A stretch of DNA of 64,000 nt, from assembly GCF_000025965.1 (NCBI RefSeq), contig NC_006513.1, positions 3,224,001 to 3,288,000 on the forward strand, given 5' to 3'. The notes under the pieces are model-generated. The model was not told the DNA's origin, did no database searches, and saw only the letters and a program-made list of their open reading frames with translations. The translations under genes and the position numbers were made by a program. The DNA comes from Aromatoleum aromaticum EbN1 (GTDB lineage: Bacteria; Pseudomonadota; Gammaproteobacteria; Burkholderiales; Rhodocyclaceae). This document shows, in pieces, positions 17,945 to 27,803 of this stretch (the first letter of the stretch is position 1; each line of letters opens with the position of its first letter).

Positions 17945-20002
17945 ATGACGAGTTCGACCGACAGCGTTCCGGTGATCACTTTCGCGGATAGCCCGTTCCG
18001 CCTTCACCAGCCATTCCCGCCCGCCGGTGACCAGCCTGCGGCGATCGAGCTGCTCACCGAGGGCATCGGCGACGGACTGATGTACCAGACCCTGCTCGGC
18101 GTCACCGGCTCGGGCAAGACGTACACGATGGCGAACGTCATCGCCCGTTGCGGCAGGCCGGCGCTCGTGCTCGCGCCGAACAAGACGCTGGCCGCGCAGC
18201 TCTACGCGGAATTCCGCGAGTTCTTCCCCGAAAACGCCGTCGAGTATTTCGTCTCGTACTACGACTATTACCAGCCCGAAGCCTACGTGCCGTCGCGCGA
18301 CCTCTTCATCGAGAAGGATTCGAGCATCAACGAGCACATCGAGCAGATGCGCCTGTCGGCGACGAAAAGCCTGATGGAACGGCGCGATGTCGTCATCGTC
18401 GCGACCGTGTCGTGCATTTACGGCATCGGCGACCCCGTTGACTATCACGCGATGATCCTGCACTTGCGCGAAGGCGAGCGCATCGCGCATCGCGACCTCG
18501 TGCAGCGTCTCGTCGCGATGCAGTATACGCGGTCGGACATCGATTTTCGCCGCGGCACTTTCCGCGTGCGCGGCGACGTCATCGACGTATTTCCGGCCGA
18601 GAACGCCGAACTTGCGGTGCGCATCGAGATGTTCGACGACGAAGTCGAGCACCTGACGCTGTTCGACCCGCTCACCGGGCACCTGAAGCAGAAGCTCGTG
18701 CGCTTCACGGTGTATCCGTCCAGCCACTACGTGACGCCGCGCGCGACGGTGCTGAAGGCGATCGAGGCGATCAAGGACGAACTGCGGGACCGGTCGGCCT
18801 GGTTCCAGACTTCGGGCAAGCTCGTCGAAGCGCAGCGCATCGAGCAGCGCACCCGCTTCGATCTCGAAATGCTCAACGAGATGGGCTTCTGCAAGGGCAT
18901 CGAGAACTACTCGCGTCACCTCTCGGGACGCGGGCAGGGCGAGCCGCCGCCGACGCTGATCGACTATCTGCCGTCGGATGCGCTGCTGTTCGTCGACGAG
19001 TCGCACGTGTCGATTCCGCAAGTCGGCGGCATGTACAAGGGGGATCGTTCGCGCAAGGAAAACCTCGTCGGCTACGGTTTCCGGCTGCCGTCCGCGCTCG
19101 ATAACCGTCCGCTCAAATTCGAGGAATTCGAGCGCCTGATGCCGCAGACGATTTTCGTCTCGGCGACGCCCTCGACCTATGAAGCCGAACACCAGGGACA
19201 GGTGGTGGAGCAGGTCGTGCGTCCGACCGGGCTGATCGACCCGGCGATCGACGTGCGGCCGGCGACCACCCAGGTCGACGACCTGCTGTCCGAAGCGAAG
19301 CGCCGCATCGCAGTCGGCGAGCGCGTGCTGGTCACGACGCTGACCAAGCGCATGGCGGAGGATCTGACCGACTATCTCGCCGAGAACGGAATTCGCGTCC
19401 GCTACCTGCACTCCGACATCGACACGGTCGAGCGCGTCGAGATCATCCGCGACCTGCGCCTCGGAAAGTTCGATGTGCTCGTCGGCATCAACCTGTTGCG
19501 CGAGGGGCTGGACATCCCTGAGGTGTCGCTGGTCGCGATCCTCGACGCCGACAAGGAAGGCTTTCTGCGCTCGGAACGCTCGCTGATCCAGACGATCGGG
19601 CGGGCCGCGCGGCACATCAACGGCCGTGCCATCCTCTACGCGGATGTCGTGACTCGGTCGATGCGCGCGGCAATCGACGAGACCGAACGACGGCGAGTCA
19701 AGCAGATCGCGTTCAACCAGGCAAACGGCATCGTGCCGAAGACAGTGAGCAAGCGGATCAAGGACATCATCGACGGTGTCTATGGAGGTGACGTGGAGCG
19801 CGACGGGCGGAGCGTGGCCGAACCGCCGCCCGAGTACTTTTCGATGAACGAGAAGACCGTGGCAAAATCGATCCGTAAACTGGAAAAGGAAATGCAGGAG
19901 CACGCCCGCAACCTGGAGTTCGAGAAAGCGGCCGCCGCACGCGATGAGCTGTTCCGCCTGCGGCAGCGGACGTTCGGTGCCGACCAGCACGGCACCCCAT
20001 GA
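17945..20002 (+). CDS. uvrB: Excinuclease ABC subunit B
   Basis: Damage-verifying helicase of nucleotide excision repair, working with UvrA and UvrC. 685 residues from the ATG at 17945. Walker A is [14 protein letters not shown]. The beta-hairpin [15 protein letters not shown] inserts at the lesion. DEAD-like DESH ([11 protein letters not shown]) and helicase motif VI ([15 protein letters not shown]) follow. The C-terminal UVR domain contacting UvrC is [25 protein letters not shown]. In-frame codons upstream to 17675 overlap the divergent aminotransferase and are excluded. I see no LexA-type box in the 172-bp intergenic region. Confidence 0.97.
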   Translation: MTSSTDSVPVITFADSPFRLHQPFPPAGDQPAAIELLTEGIGDGLMYQTLLGVTGSGKTYTMANVIARCGRPALVLAPNKTLAAQLYAEFREFFPENAVEYFVSYYDYYQPEAYVPSRDLFIEKDSSINEHIEQMRLSATKSLMERRDVVIVATVSCIYGIGDPVDYHAMILHLREGERIAHRDLVQRLVAMQYTRSDIDFRRGTFRVRGDVIDVFPAENAELAVRIEMFDDEVEHLTLFDPLTGHLKQKLVRFTVYPSSHYVTPRATVLKAIEAIKDELRDRSAWFQTSGKLVEAQRIEQRTRFDLEMLNEMGFCKGIENYSRHLSGRGQGEPPPTLIDYLPSDALLFVDESHVSIPQVGGMYKGDRSRKENLVGYGFRLPSALDNRPLKFEEFERLMPQTIFVSATPSTYEAEHQGQVVEQVVRPTGLIDPAIDVRPATTQVDDLLSEAKRRIAVGERVLVTTLTKRMAEDLTDYLAENGIRVRYLHSDIDTVERVEIIRDLRLGKFDVLVGINLLREGLDIPEVSLVAILDADKEGFLRSERSLIQTIGRAARHINGRAILYADVVTRSMRAAIDETERRRVKQIAFNQANGIVPKTVSKRIKDIIDGVYGGDVERDGRSVAEPPPEYFSMNEKTVAKSIRKLEKEMQEHARNLEFEKAAAARDELFRLRQRTFGADQHGTP

Positions 20003-20013
20003 AGGAGAAAAGA

Positions 20014-20481
20014 TTGACGAAAGTCCTGTTTGTCTGCACGGGCAATATCTGCCGGTCTCCGACCGCCGAAGGCATAGCCCGTCACCGGATCGAAGCTGCC
20101 GGACTGTCCGCGACAATCATGGTGGACTCCGCCGGAACCTACGGCGCCCATGTCGGGGAGCTTCCCGACCCGCGCGCCCGAAAAGCCGCAGGAAAGCGCG
20201 GCTACGATCTTTCCTCGCTGCGGGCGCGAAAACTGGAGATGGCCGATTTCCAGAATTTCGACCTGCTTTTGGCAATGGATGCGGCCCATCTGGAGACCAT
20301 GCGCGGCCTCTGCCCGGAAGTTTATCGGCCGAAACTGCAGCTGTTCATGGACTACGCCCGCAAGCACCAGCTGAGCGAAGTGCCCGATCCCTACTTCGGG
20401 GGCGAGAACGGTTTCGAGGCGGTGCTGAATTACTGCGAGGATGCCGTCGAAGGTCTGCTCGAGGAGATTGTCGGGCGTTGA
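20014..20481 (+). CDS. Low-molecular-weight protein-tyrosine phosphatase
   Basis: Cysteine phosphatase of about 155 residues. The P-loop VCTGNICRSPTAEG carries the catalytic Cys and Arg, and the general acid lies in VPDPYFGG. Two starts compete. The ATG at 19999 overlaps the uvrB stop by 4 bp. The TTG at 20014 has a perfect AAGGAG (20002-20007) 6 bases upstream and yields the normal N-terminus (MTKVLFVCTGN). I choose the TTG. Close coupling suggests co-transcription with uvrB. Confidence 0.88.
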   Translation: MTKVLFVCTGNICRSPTAEGIARHRIEAAGLSATIMVDSAGTYGAHVGELPDPRARKAAGKRGYDLSSLRARKLEMADFQNFDLLLAMDAAHLETMRGLCPEVYRPKLQLFMDYARKHQLSEVPDPYFGGENGFEAVLNYCEDAVEGLLEEIVGR

Positions 20482-20542
20482 GGTGAATCAGAGCCCGCCT
20501 GCCGCTTCCGGCATTGCGGTATTCCCGGGCTGCAGCGCGAAA

Positions 20543-20574
20543 AAATGGGGCCGTCCGCGAGGAGGGCCCCATTT
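20543..20574 (-). terminator. Intrinsic terminator of rne
   Basis: A 10-bp stem (GGCCCC-containing; 20574-20565 with 20552-20543) and 12-base loop lie 20 bp beyond the rne stop. On the minus strand the stem runs into six T residues. Read on the plus strand only three T follow, so it mainly serves rne. Confidence 0.85.
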
Positions 20575-20593
20575 GCGCCAAACGCCGCAAGGC

Positions 20594-23500
20594 TTATTTG
20601 GAGTGGGTTTCGACCTGCTGCAGCGGTTCGTTGACGATGACCGGTGCCGGACGCGGGCGGCGTCCCAGCGGCCGGGCAGGCGTCTCGTCCGCCGTGCTCG
20701 CCAGCTCCTGGACCTTGTCGCGGCTGGTCTCGATCATCACCAGGCCGCTTTCGGCCAGGTTCACCCCCAGGTCGATCGGAGCGGAGGACAACCGGGACTC
20801 GGCCGTCCTGACTTCGGCTTCGGTCACGGCGACTTCGGTTTCCGGCGCGACGACATTTTGCGCGGGAGCCGCAGTAGGCGCCTGCTCGGCCTCGGCCTCG
20901 GCCTCGGCCTCGACCAATTCCTCGCCCGCGGATACCTGTACCGGTTCGGTGTCTGCATGGACGAGAGGTTCCATGAGGCCGGCCTGCAGCGATTCGCGCG
21001 CACGCTCGGCAGCTTCGATCGCTGCTTCCGGTGCAATTTTCGCTTCGAGTGCCGGTTCAATTGCAGCTTCTCTTTCGGCGACCGGTTCTGCGGCAGTTTC
21101 CAGCGTCACCGGCTCGGCTTCCGCCGGCGATTCAGCCTCGATGCTGGTTGCCGGATGCAACGAGACAGGCAACGGTGCAGCTTCGGCGGTGACCGCAATG
21201 GATTCCGGCGAGGTGACGGCGACAGGCAGCGGGGCGGTAGTTTCCGCGGCAGCCAAGGGCAGCTCGGCAGCCACTTCGGCAACCGGCTCGGCACTGGTGG
21301 CTTGTGTCGTTTCCGGTGCTGTTTCGATGCTCGGCACAGCCGTTTCGGCCCAGGTATCTCCGGTTTCATCGCCCGATGCAGCGACTTCTGCCTGCTGTTC
21401 AGTCCCGCGCCGGTCGCGGCGGCCACGGCTGCGGCGACGGCGCTTCTCGGGGGTGCCGTCTTCGGCTGCGGGAACGATGGCGGCAGCCTCCATCTGTGCG
21501 AGCGGGGCGGGGGCGATTGTGATAGTACTGGCCGGCGATTCCACGACGTTGTCCACTACCGCGGCCTCACCCTGCTTCGGCTGGGTGCGCTGACCACGGC
21601 CCTGGCGTGTACGCCCGCCGTTGTCACGCTCCGGACGTGCCGGCCTGTCGCCGCGGTCGACGCCGGTGTCGGATCGTTCCGTACGCTCGGACCGTTCGGG
21701 CCGCTCCGCGCGTTCGCCGCGCACCGGCCCTCTTGCAGTTTGGGCGGCCGATGTCGACTCGTCACGCTCACCCCGTTCGGTGCGTTGCTGGCCGTCGCGA
21801 CGGTTGCGATTGTTGCCGCGGCGAGTATCGCTGCGCTCAGCCCGCGGACGGGACTCCGGCTTCGGGGCAATTTCCGGAGCCATTTGCGGCGTCACAGCAG
21901 GCTTCTCGCTGCGCAGCCAGCCGAACAGCCGCTGGAACAGTCCGGCGGGCTTTGGGGCGAGGCCGGGCGCCACCACCGGCTCGGTTTTCGGTTCGACGAT
22001 CGGGGCAGGCTGGGCCGGCGAGATTCCCTTCACGACCGCTTCCGCGCGGGGCGGCTTGGTGTCCTCCTTCGACGGCAGCCGCAGATCGATTTCCGCAGGT
22101 TTGCCGACCATCTGGTAGCTCGCCAGCGCGACCTCTTCCTGGTTCAGCTGGTCATGGCGCAGACGAATGATTTCGTGGTGCGGTGTTTCCAGGTGGCGGT
22201 TCGGGATGATGATCAGCTGGATCTTGTGGCGAACCTCGATATGAGCGATGTCCACGCGCTTCTCGTTGAGCAGGAAGGTCGCGACGTCGACCGGGACCTG
22301 CAGATGCACGGCGCCGGTGTTTTCCTTCATCGCCTCCTCTTCCAGGATACGCAGGATGTGCAGTGCCGACGATTCCGTGCTGCGGATGTGGCCGGTGCCG
22401 TTGCAGCGCGGGCACGGGATATAGCTGGTTTCGGCAAGCGCCGGGCGCAGGCGCTGGCGCGACAGTTCGAGCAGGCCGAAGCGGCTGATCTTGCCAGTCT
22501 GGACGCGCGCGCGATCGTGCCGCAGCGCGTCCCGCAGCAGGCCTTCGACTTCGCGCTGGTTCTTTTGCGACTCCATGTCGATGAAGTCGATGACGATCAG
22601 GCCGCCGAGGTCGCGCAAACGCAGCTGGCGCGCGATTTCCTCGGCCGCTTCGAGGTTGGTTCGAAACGCGGTTTCCTCGATGTCCGCGCCTTTGGTCGAG
22701 CGCCCGGAGTTCACGTCGATCGATACCAGCGCCTCGGTGTGGTCGATGACGACTGCTCCGCCGCTTGGCAAGGTGACCTGGCGCGAGTACGCGGATTCGA
22801 TCTGGTGCTCGATCTGGAAGCGCGAGAACAGCGGCACGTCATCGCTGTAGCGCTTGACGCGGTTTACGTTGGCCGGCATCACGTGTGACATGAACTGCCG
22901 CGCCTGTTCATACACGTCGTCGGTGTCGATCAGGATTTCGCCGATCTCGGGCTGGAAATAGTCGCGGATCGCGCGGATCACGAGGCTGCCTTCCTGGTAG
23001 ATCAGGAACGCGCCGGATTGTGACTGTGCTGCGCCATCGATCGCGCGCCACAGTTGCAGCAGGTAGTTCAGGTCCCACTGCAGCTCTTCGGCATTGCGCC
23101 CGATCGCGGCCGTGCGTGCGATCAGGCTCATGCCGGAAGGAATCTCGAGCTGATCCATGACGTCACGCAGCTCGGTGCGCTCGTCACCCTCGACGCGGCG
23201 CGATACGCCGCCGCCGCGCGGGTTGTTCGGCATCAGGACAAGGTAACGGCCCGCCAGCGAGATGTAGGTGGTGAGCGCCGCGCCCTTGTTGCCCCGTTCG
23301 TCCTTTTCGACCTGGACGATGAGTTCCTGCCCTTCCTTCAGGGCCTCCTGGATTCGGACCTTGCCAGCATCGGCACCGGGGGCAAAATAGGTGCGGGAAA
23401 TTTCCTTGAACGGCAGAAATCCGTGTCGTTCGCCGCCATAATCGACGAATGCCGCTTCAAGACTCGGTTCGATGCGGGTGATGACGGCCTTGTAGATGTT

Positions 23501-23617
23501 GCTCTTGCGTTGCTCCTTCGCGGCCGATTCGATATCGAGGTCGATCAGTTTCTGACCGTCCACGATCGCGACGCGCAATTCCTCGGCCTGCGTCGCGTTG
23601 AAAAGCATGCGCTTCAT
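20594..23617 (-). CDS. rne: Ribonuclease E
   Basis: Single-strand endoribonuclease that starts mRNA decay and processes rRNA and tRNA; scaffold of the degradosome. 1007 residues. An S1 domain sits near 35-120. The catalytic Mg ligands are D301 (SIDVNSG) and D344 (IVIDFID), 43 apart as in E. coli, and the Zn-link cysteines are C402 and C405 (CPRCNGTG). After about residue 515 comes a disordered Arg-rich stretch, then an Ala/Glu/Pro-rich tail ending in a short conserved-looking [16 protein letters not shown] segment. The tail DNA includes four tandem CTCGGC hexamers (20885-20908), coding for EAEA. Divergent from rluC, as in many proteobacteria. Confidence 0.97.
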   Translation of the reverse strand: MKRMLFNATQAEELRVAIVDGQKLIDLDIESAAKEQRKSNIYKAVITRIEPSLEAAFVDYGGERHGFLPFKEISRTYFAPGADAGKVRIQEALKEGQELIVQVEKDERGNKGAALTTYISLAGRYLVLMPNNPRGGGVSRRVEGDERTELRDVMDQLEIPSGMSLIARTAAIGRNAEELQWDLNYLLQLWRAIDGAAQSQSGAFLIYQEGSLVIRAIRDYFQPEIGEILIDTDDVYEQARQFMSHVMPANVNRVKRYSDDVPLFSRFQIEHQIESAYSRQVTLPSGGAVVIDHTEALVSIDVNSGRSTKGADIEETAFRTNLEAAEEIARQLRLRDLGGLIVIDFIDMESQKNQREVEGLLRDALRHDRARVQTGKISRFGLLELSRQRLRPALAETSYIPCPRCNGTGHIRSTESSALHILRILEEEAMKENTGAVHLQVPVDVATFLLNEKRVDIAHIEVRHKIQLIIIPNRHLETPHHEIIRLRHDQLNQEEVALASYQMVGKPAEIDLRLPSKEDTKPPRAEAVVKGISPAQPAPIVEPKTEPVVAPGLAPKPAGLFQRLFGWLRSEKPAVTPQMAPEIAPKPESRPRAERSDTRRGNNRNRRDGQQRTERGERDESTSAAQTARGPVRGERAERPERSERTERSDTGVDRGDRPARPERDNGGRTRQGRGQRTQPKQGEAAVVDNVVESPASTITIAPAPLAQMEAAAIVPAAEDGTPEKRRRRSRGRRDRRGTEQQAEVAASGDETGDTWAETAVPSIETAPETTQATSAEPVAEVAAELPLAAAETTAPLPVAVTSPESIAVTAEAAPLPVSLHPATSIEAESPAEAEPVTLETAAEPVAEREAAIEPALEAKIAPEAAIEAAERARESLQAGLMEPLVHADTEPVQVSAGEELVEAEAEAEAEQAPTAAPAQNVVAPETEVAVTEAEVRTAESRLSSAPIDLGVNLAESGLVMIETSRDKVQELASTADETPARPLGRRPRPAPVIVNEPLQQVETHSK

Positions 23618-23998
23618 TTATGTCGTTCCCCCGCGCGGAACCCACGGGCAGGACGAACGGCGCGCACCATCGCGCTTACTACGAGATCAGGAGCGGGTAG
23701 TGATGCCTACTTTTTTCTGGTCGGTAATGGGCAGTGATGGGTCGGCTGGTCGAATTCTCGCGTGTTCCCGCCGAAGGCCGGAACCCTTGATCCTGCGTGT
23801 GCGTTACGCGTCTAGATTCAATCAAATGGATCGAAGTTTGTCGATTGCGTTACCATCAATGCCTTTTTTGGCAGCGCTGGCACGTTTTGGTTGCCCGGGA
23901 GCTCGCATTCGGGCTCGTTGTCGTCCGTCCGCATCCGCTTTCGTGCGCGAGGGACTTCGACTGCAACCGGGGCTAACCGGGACCAAGTATATTTCAGG
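23618..23998. other. rne-rluC divergent intergenic region
   Basis: 381 bp between the two divergent starts, holding the leaders of both genes. It contains a T-run (TTTTTT) at about 23711-23716 and is otherwise unstructured to the eye. I could not identify a convincing -35/-10 pair on either strand. A long rne leader would fit the autoregulation known for RNase E, but the E. coli hairpins are not recognisable here. Confidence 0.5.
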
Positions 23999-24958
23999 AT
24001 GATGGAACAAGGCAAAGCGATTGCGGTGCGGCGCGAGCGGGTGGACGAGGCAGCTGCCGGCCAGCGTATTGACAACTACTTGTTGCGGATCTGCAAAGGC
24101 GTGCCGAAGAGCCACGTCTATCGCATCCTGCGCAGCGGCGAGGTCAGGGTGAACGGCGGGCGAGTCGCCCCGACGTACCGTCTCGCGGAGAACGACGAAA
24201 TCCGTATTCCTCCGATCCGTCTCGCGGAGAAGACGACAAGCGGGCCCGCTCCGGCCGGAGAACCGCTGCCGGTTGTATTCGAGGATGAAGCGCTGCTGGT
24301 GGTCGATAAACCGTCGGGCAAGGCGGTGCATGGCGGCAGCGGCGTGAGCTTCGGCGTCATCGAGCAGCTGCGCAGCCAGCGCCCCGACGCGCGGCTGCTC
24401 GAACTCGCGCATCGCATCGACCGCGAGACCTCCGGTTTGCTGGTGATCGCGAAGAAACGCTCGGCGCTGACCGCCCTGCACGACATGATGCGCGAGGGGC
24501 GCGTCGAAAAGCGTTACCTGACGCTCGTCCCCGGCCGCTGGGCGAACCCGCTGCAGCACATCAAGGAACCGCTGTTCAAGTACCTCACCGCCGAAGGCGA
24601 ACGGCGCGTGAGGGTGAGCGGCGACGGAAAGGCCTCGCACAGCATCGTGCGGTTGGTCCGGCGGTGGTCGCGGTTCAGCCTCCTCGAAGTCGAACTCAAG
24701 ACCGGACGCACGCACCAGATCAGGGTCCACCTCGCCCATCTGGGTTTTCCGCTGTGCGGCGACGACAAGTACGGGGATTTTGCGCTGAACAAGTCCCTCG
24801 AAGCCGAAGGCCTGAAGCGGATGTTCCTGCACGCCGCACGGCTGTCCTTCGCCCACCCGCTGACGGGCGAGGCGATCACGCTGACAGCTGATCTGCCCGC
24901 CGAATTGCAGTCCTTCCTCGTCCACCTCGACACCACGGAGCCGCGCAAGCATGCCTGA
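23999..24958 (+). CDS. rluC: 23S rRNA pseudouridine synthase RluC
   Basis: RluA-family enzyme making pseudouridines in 23S rRNA. An S4 RNA-binding domain (QRIDNYLLRICKGVPKSHVYRILRSGEVRVNGG) near residues 18-60 precedes the catalytic motif HRIDRETSGLL with its essential Asp near 140, and GRTHQIRVHLAHLGFPLCGD. It is about 319 residues with the start at 23999 or the adjacent ATG at 24002. The upstream in-frame codons to 23891 do not resemble the family. Its end overlaps the next gene by 8 bp. Confidence 0.94.
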   Translation: MMEQGKAIAVRRERVDEAAAGQRIDNYLLRICKGVPKSHVYRILRSGEVRVNGGRVAPTYRLAENDEIRIPPIRLAEKTTSGPAPAGEPLPVVFEDEALLVVDKPSGKAVHGGSGVSFGVIEQLRSQRPDARLLELAHRIDRETSGLLVIAKKRSALTALHDMMREGRVEKRYLTLVPGRWANPLQHIKEPLFKYLTAEGERRVRVSGDGKASHSIVRLVRRWSRFSLLEVELKTGRTHQIRVHLAHLGFPLCGDDKYGDFALNKSLEAEGLKRMFLHAARLSFAHPLTGEAITLTADLPAELQSFLVHLDTTEPRKHA

Positions 24959-25607
24959 CCGCTACGACCTCATCGTTTTCGACTGGGATGGTACGTTGAT
25001 GGATTCGGCGGCGGCGATCGTCGCGGCAATCCTGGCCGCATCGCGCGACCTGAACCTGCCCGAGCCGTCGGAAGAGCGTGCACGCCACGTGATCGGCCTC
25101 GGTCTGTCGGACGCGTTGCGCCATGCGGTGCCTGAACTGGCCGAAAGCGACTATCCGCTGATGGTCGAACGTTATCGCTTTCATTACCTGTCACGCGATC
25201 ACGAGCTGACGCTTTTCCCCGGCGCCGCCGCGATGATTGCGCAGCTTGCGGCGATGGGACGCAGCCTTGCGGTTGCAACCGGCAAAAGCCGGCTCGGGCT
25301 CGGGCGGGCGCTGGAGCAGACCGGCTTGGGACCGTATTTCCACACCACGCGTTGCGCCGACGAATGTTTTTCGAAGCCTCATCCGGCAATGCTCGAAGAG
25401 ATCATGGACGAACTCGGAATTGCGAAGCACCGCACGCTGATGGTGGGCGACACCACGCACGACCTGCAGATGGCGAAAAATGCCGGCGTCCAGTCGCTGG
25501 CGGTGGCGTTCGGCGCCCATCCGCGCGCGGCACTCGAGGCGGAGGCGCCCGTCGAGGTCCTCGCGACTCCCGAAGAGCTGGCAGCATGGCTGCGGGACAA
25601 CGCCTGA
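24951..25607 (+). CDS. HAD-family phosphatase (phosphoglycolate phosphatase-like)
   Basis: Mg-dependent phosphatase of 218 residues. Motif I is VFDWDGTLMDS with the nucleophile Asp, motif II VATGKS, motif III lysine in FSKPHP and motif IV MVGDTTHDLQMA. A helical cap domain lies at about 18-85 (subclass I). It overlaps rluC by 8 bp, so the pair is translationally coupled. In related genomes such a gene beside rluC is usually called gph-like, but the substrate is not shown. Confidence 0.88.
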   Translation: MPDRYDLIVFDWDGTLMDSAAAIVAAILAASRDLNLPEPSEERARHVIGLGLSDALRHAVPELAESDYPLMVERYRFHYLSRDHELTLFPGAAAMIAQLAAMGRSLAVATGKSRLGLGRALEQTGLGPYFHTTRCADECFSKPHPAMLEEIMDELGIAKHRTLMVGDTTHDLQMAKNAGVQSLAVAFGAHPRAALEAEAPVEVLATPEELAAWLRDNA

Positions 25608-25651
25608 TTTACTGATCCATGCGTCGGCGGAGTTGCTCGAAGGGGGGCGGA

Positions 25652-26371
25652 TCAGCGGGCCAGAATGAGGAAGAGAGCAGGGCGCCGCGCAAGATCCGGC
25701 TTCGGCGCGCGCTGCCATTCAGCGATGCTGCGGGTGCGGATCCATTCGTCGTCGGTCGTCAGGTTGCGTGCGACACAGAGGCGCGAAGTGGGGTGGCAGA
25801 CCGCGAGCAGCGCTTCATGGAGCCGCTCGTTGCGGTAGGGCGTCTCGATGAAGATGTGCGTGCGCTGCAGCCGGCGTGACTCGTCTTCGAGTTGGCGAAT
25901 GCTCCGGTCGCGCTCGCCTTCGGCCACCGGGAGATAGCCGTTGAACGCGAAGCTCTGGCCATTGAGCCCCGAGGCCATCAGCGCGAGCAGGATCGACGAA
26001 GGCCCAACCAGCGGACGGACCGGGATCTCGAGCGCATGCGCGCGGGCCACGAGCCGCGCTCCCGGATCGGCAACGGCCGGGCAGCCGGCTTCGGACATCA
26101 GCCCGATGTGTTCCCCGGCAAGCGCCGGCTGGAGCAGCGCGTCGAGCTCGGCGTCGCTGTCCCGCTCGGGCAGGACGCGGATGTCGAGCTCGCGCAATGG
26201 TGTCGGATGTTCGAGGCGCTTGAGTTCGGCTCTCGCCGTCTTGGCGTTTTCGACGACGAAGTGACGGATGCCTGTCGCGATGCGCTGCGCTTCGGCCGGC
26301 AGGAAGCGCGTCCACGACGTGTCGCCGAGGCTCACGGGCACCAGGAACAACGTTCCCGATGGCGGCTTCAT
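25652..26371 (-). CDS. Tetrapyrrole-methylase-fold SAM methyltransferase (RsmI-like paralogue)
   Basis: 239 residues. The fold's N-terminal GTLFLVPVSLGD and the SAM-loop MSEAGCPAVADPGARLVARA near 95-115, followed by VRPLVGPSSILLALMASG, place it in the RsmI/precorrin methylase superfamily. It lacks the longer C-terminus of true RsmI, so it is a shorter paralogue, commonly found next to maf. Its ATG overlaps the maf stop by 4 bp (ATGA). The target is unknown. Confidence 0.85.
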   Translation of the reverse strand: MKPPSGTLFLVPVSLGDTSWTRFLPAEAQRIATGIRHFVVENAKTARAELKRLEHPTPLRELDIRVLPERDSDAELDALLQPALAGEHIGLMSEAGCPAVADPGARLVARAHALEIPVRPLVGPSSILLALMASGLNGQSFAFNGYLPVAEGERDRSIRQLEDESRRLQRTHIFIETPYRNERLHEALLAVCHPTSRLCVARNLTTDDEWIRTRSIAEWQRAPKPDLARRPALFLILAR

Positions 26372-26952
26372 GGCAGCAGGAGGCCTTCGGCCCGCAGCAT
26401 GCGCGACAGCGCGATCAGCGGCAGGCCGACCAGCGCCGTCGGATCGTCGCCGGACAGCGAGTCGAGCAGCGTGATTCCCAGCGCTTCGGACTTCGCGCTG
26501 CCGGCGCAGTCGAGCGGACGCTCCTTGTCGACGTAACGAACGATCTCGTCGTCGGACAGCTCGCGAAACTTCACCCGCGTCGGCACGTTCTCGCAGCGGA
26601 CCTGTCCAGTGCGTGCGTTGACCACGGCCACTGCGGTATGGAATATCACCGTCGCCCCGCGCATGCGCTGCAGCTGTCCGATGGCGGCCGCGACCGTTCC
26701 GGGCTTGCCGAAGATTTCGCCGTTCAGGGCGGCGACCTGGTCACTGCCGATGACCAGCGCATCCGGATGGCGCACCGCGACCGCGCGCGCTTTCTCGACG
26801 GCGAGGCGATTCGCAGTATCCGGCGGCATCTCGTTGGGCAAGGGCGTTTCATCGACGTCGGGGCGGGCCGTCTCGAACGGTAGCTGGAAGCGCTCGAGCA
26901 GCAGGCGCCGGTACGCGGAGGTCGAGGCGAGGACGAGTTTCGAATATCGCAC
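26368..26952 (-). CDS. Maf family nucleotide pyrophosphatase
   Basis: House-cleaning dNTP/NTP pyrophosphatase (YceF-type) of 194 residues from the GTG at 26952. Key motifs are LVLASTSAYRR at the N-terminus, RPDVDETPLP, VIGSDQVA with the catalytic Asp, and KPGTVAAAIGQL. An alternative ATG at 26997 would add 15 residues unlike the family, and its DNA overlaps a strong promoter pointing the other way (26969-26997). The GTG is therefore preferred, although its ribosome-binding site is poor. Confidence 0.9.
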   Translation of the reverse strand: MRYSKLVLASTSAYRRLLLERFQLPFETARPDVDETPLPNEMPPDTANRLAVEKARAVAVRHPDALVIGSDQVAALNGEIFGKPGTVAAAIGQLQRMRGATVIFHTAVAVVNARTGQVRCENVPTRVKFRELSDDEIVRYVDKERPLDCAGSAKSEALGITLLDSLSGDDPTALVGLPLIALSRMLRAEGLLLP

Positions 26953-26968
26953 GGCTGCGTCAGCTATT

Positions 26969-26997
26969 TTGACAGGGCAAGCCGAAAATAATATCAT
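26969..26997 (+). promoter_or_regulatory. Sigma-70 promoter of the DUF177-rpmF operon
   Basis: TTGACA (26969-26974), 17 bp, TATCAT (26992-26997). The predicted start is near 27004, only about three bases before the ATG at 27007, implying a leaderless or nearly leaderless mRNA. Confidence 0.75.
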
Positions 26998-27006
26998 GCG
27001 CGCCTT

Positions 27007-27510
27007 ATGTCGCAACGATGCCTTATCCCGGATCCGTTCAAGTTTGCCGCCGAGGGGCGCAAGCTGTCCGGCACAATCCCGTCTGCGGATCTGGAGCGGC
27101 TCGTGGATGTGATCGTCGACACCTCCGGGGAAGTCGCCTATGAACTGTCCGGGGAGCTGGGAGTGGATCGCAAGTCGCGCCTCAGGCTGCGCGCGAGCGG
27201 TGTGTTCCCGTTGCGGTGTCAGCGGTGCCTGGGGCGGATGGATTGGCCGTTGAACGTCGAGACGCTGCTCGAACTGGTCAGGCCGGGGCAGGCGATCCCG
27301 GAAGGCGAGCTGGAAAACGATGAATTCGATGCGATCGAAGCGACGCCGGATCTGGATGTCCTGGCGCTCGTCGAGGACGAAATCGTACTCGCGGTGCCCA
27401 TAGCGCCGCGGCATGAAAAGTGTGACGTGCCACGTCCGTCGGACGGGGCGGAAAAGAAATCGCCTTTTGCTGCGCTCGAGAAGCTTCGCAAGAGCGATAG
27501 CGCAACTTAG
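27007..27510 (+). CDS. yceD: DUF177 (YceD) protein
   Basis: 167 residues; the family is linked to 23S rRNA metabolism and is nearly always encoded just before rpmF. The conserved LRCQRCLGRM cysteine pair near residue 73 and the acidic ...DLDVLALVEDEIVLAVPIAPRHEKC segment near 115-140 are diagnostic. It ends in a basic NPFA-like tail (KSPFAALEKLRK). It is followed by rpmF 27 bp downstream. Confidence 0.92.
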   Translation: MSQRCLIPDPFKFAAEGRKLSGTIPSADLERLVDVIVDTSGEVAYELSGELGVDRKSRLRLRASGVFPLRCQRCLGRMDWPLNVETLLELVRPGQAIPEGELENDEFDAIEATPDLDVLALVEDEIVLAVPIAPRHEKCDVPRPSDGAEKKSPFAALEKLRKSDSAT

Positions 27511-27537
27511 GCGCGATATTTGTATTAGGAGCGTTTC

Positions 27538-27717
27538 ATGGCTGTTCAGCAGAACAAGAAGTCCCCTTCGAAGCGTGGCATGCACCGTGCGCACGATTTT
27601 CTGACCGATCCGCCGCTGGCGGTCGAGCCGACCACCGGTGAAGTGCATCTGCGTCACCATATCAGCCCGAGCGGCGTGTATCGCGGCAAAAAGGTCGTCA
27701 AGGCCAAGGGCGAATAA
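27538..27717 (+). CDS. rpmF: 50S ribosomal protein L32
   Basis: 59-residue ribosomal protein beginning [20 protein letters not shown], the classic L32 N-terminus, and ending in [14 protein letters not shown] ribosome-binding site AGGAG lies 7 bases before the ATG. A strong terminator follows at once. Confidence 0.97.
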   Translation: MAVQQNKKSPSKRGMHRAHDFLTDPPLAVEPTTGEVHLRHHISPSGVYRGKKVVKAKGE

Positions 27718-27730
27718 GTCCGGTCACCGG

Positions 27731-27767
27731 AAACGGCGCGGCGCCTTGTGCGCCTGCGCCGTTTTTT
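27731..27767 (+). terminator. Intrinsic terminator after rpmF
   Basis: Stem AACGGCGC / GCGCCGTT (27732-27739 with 27756-27763), with an internal GGCGCC..GCGCC pairing, runs into six T residues (27762-27767). It partly separates rpmF from plsX. Confidence 0.88.
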
Positions 27768-27803
27768 CATCCGAATCAATTGTTTGAGCCACGCGAGAAG
27801 CCG

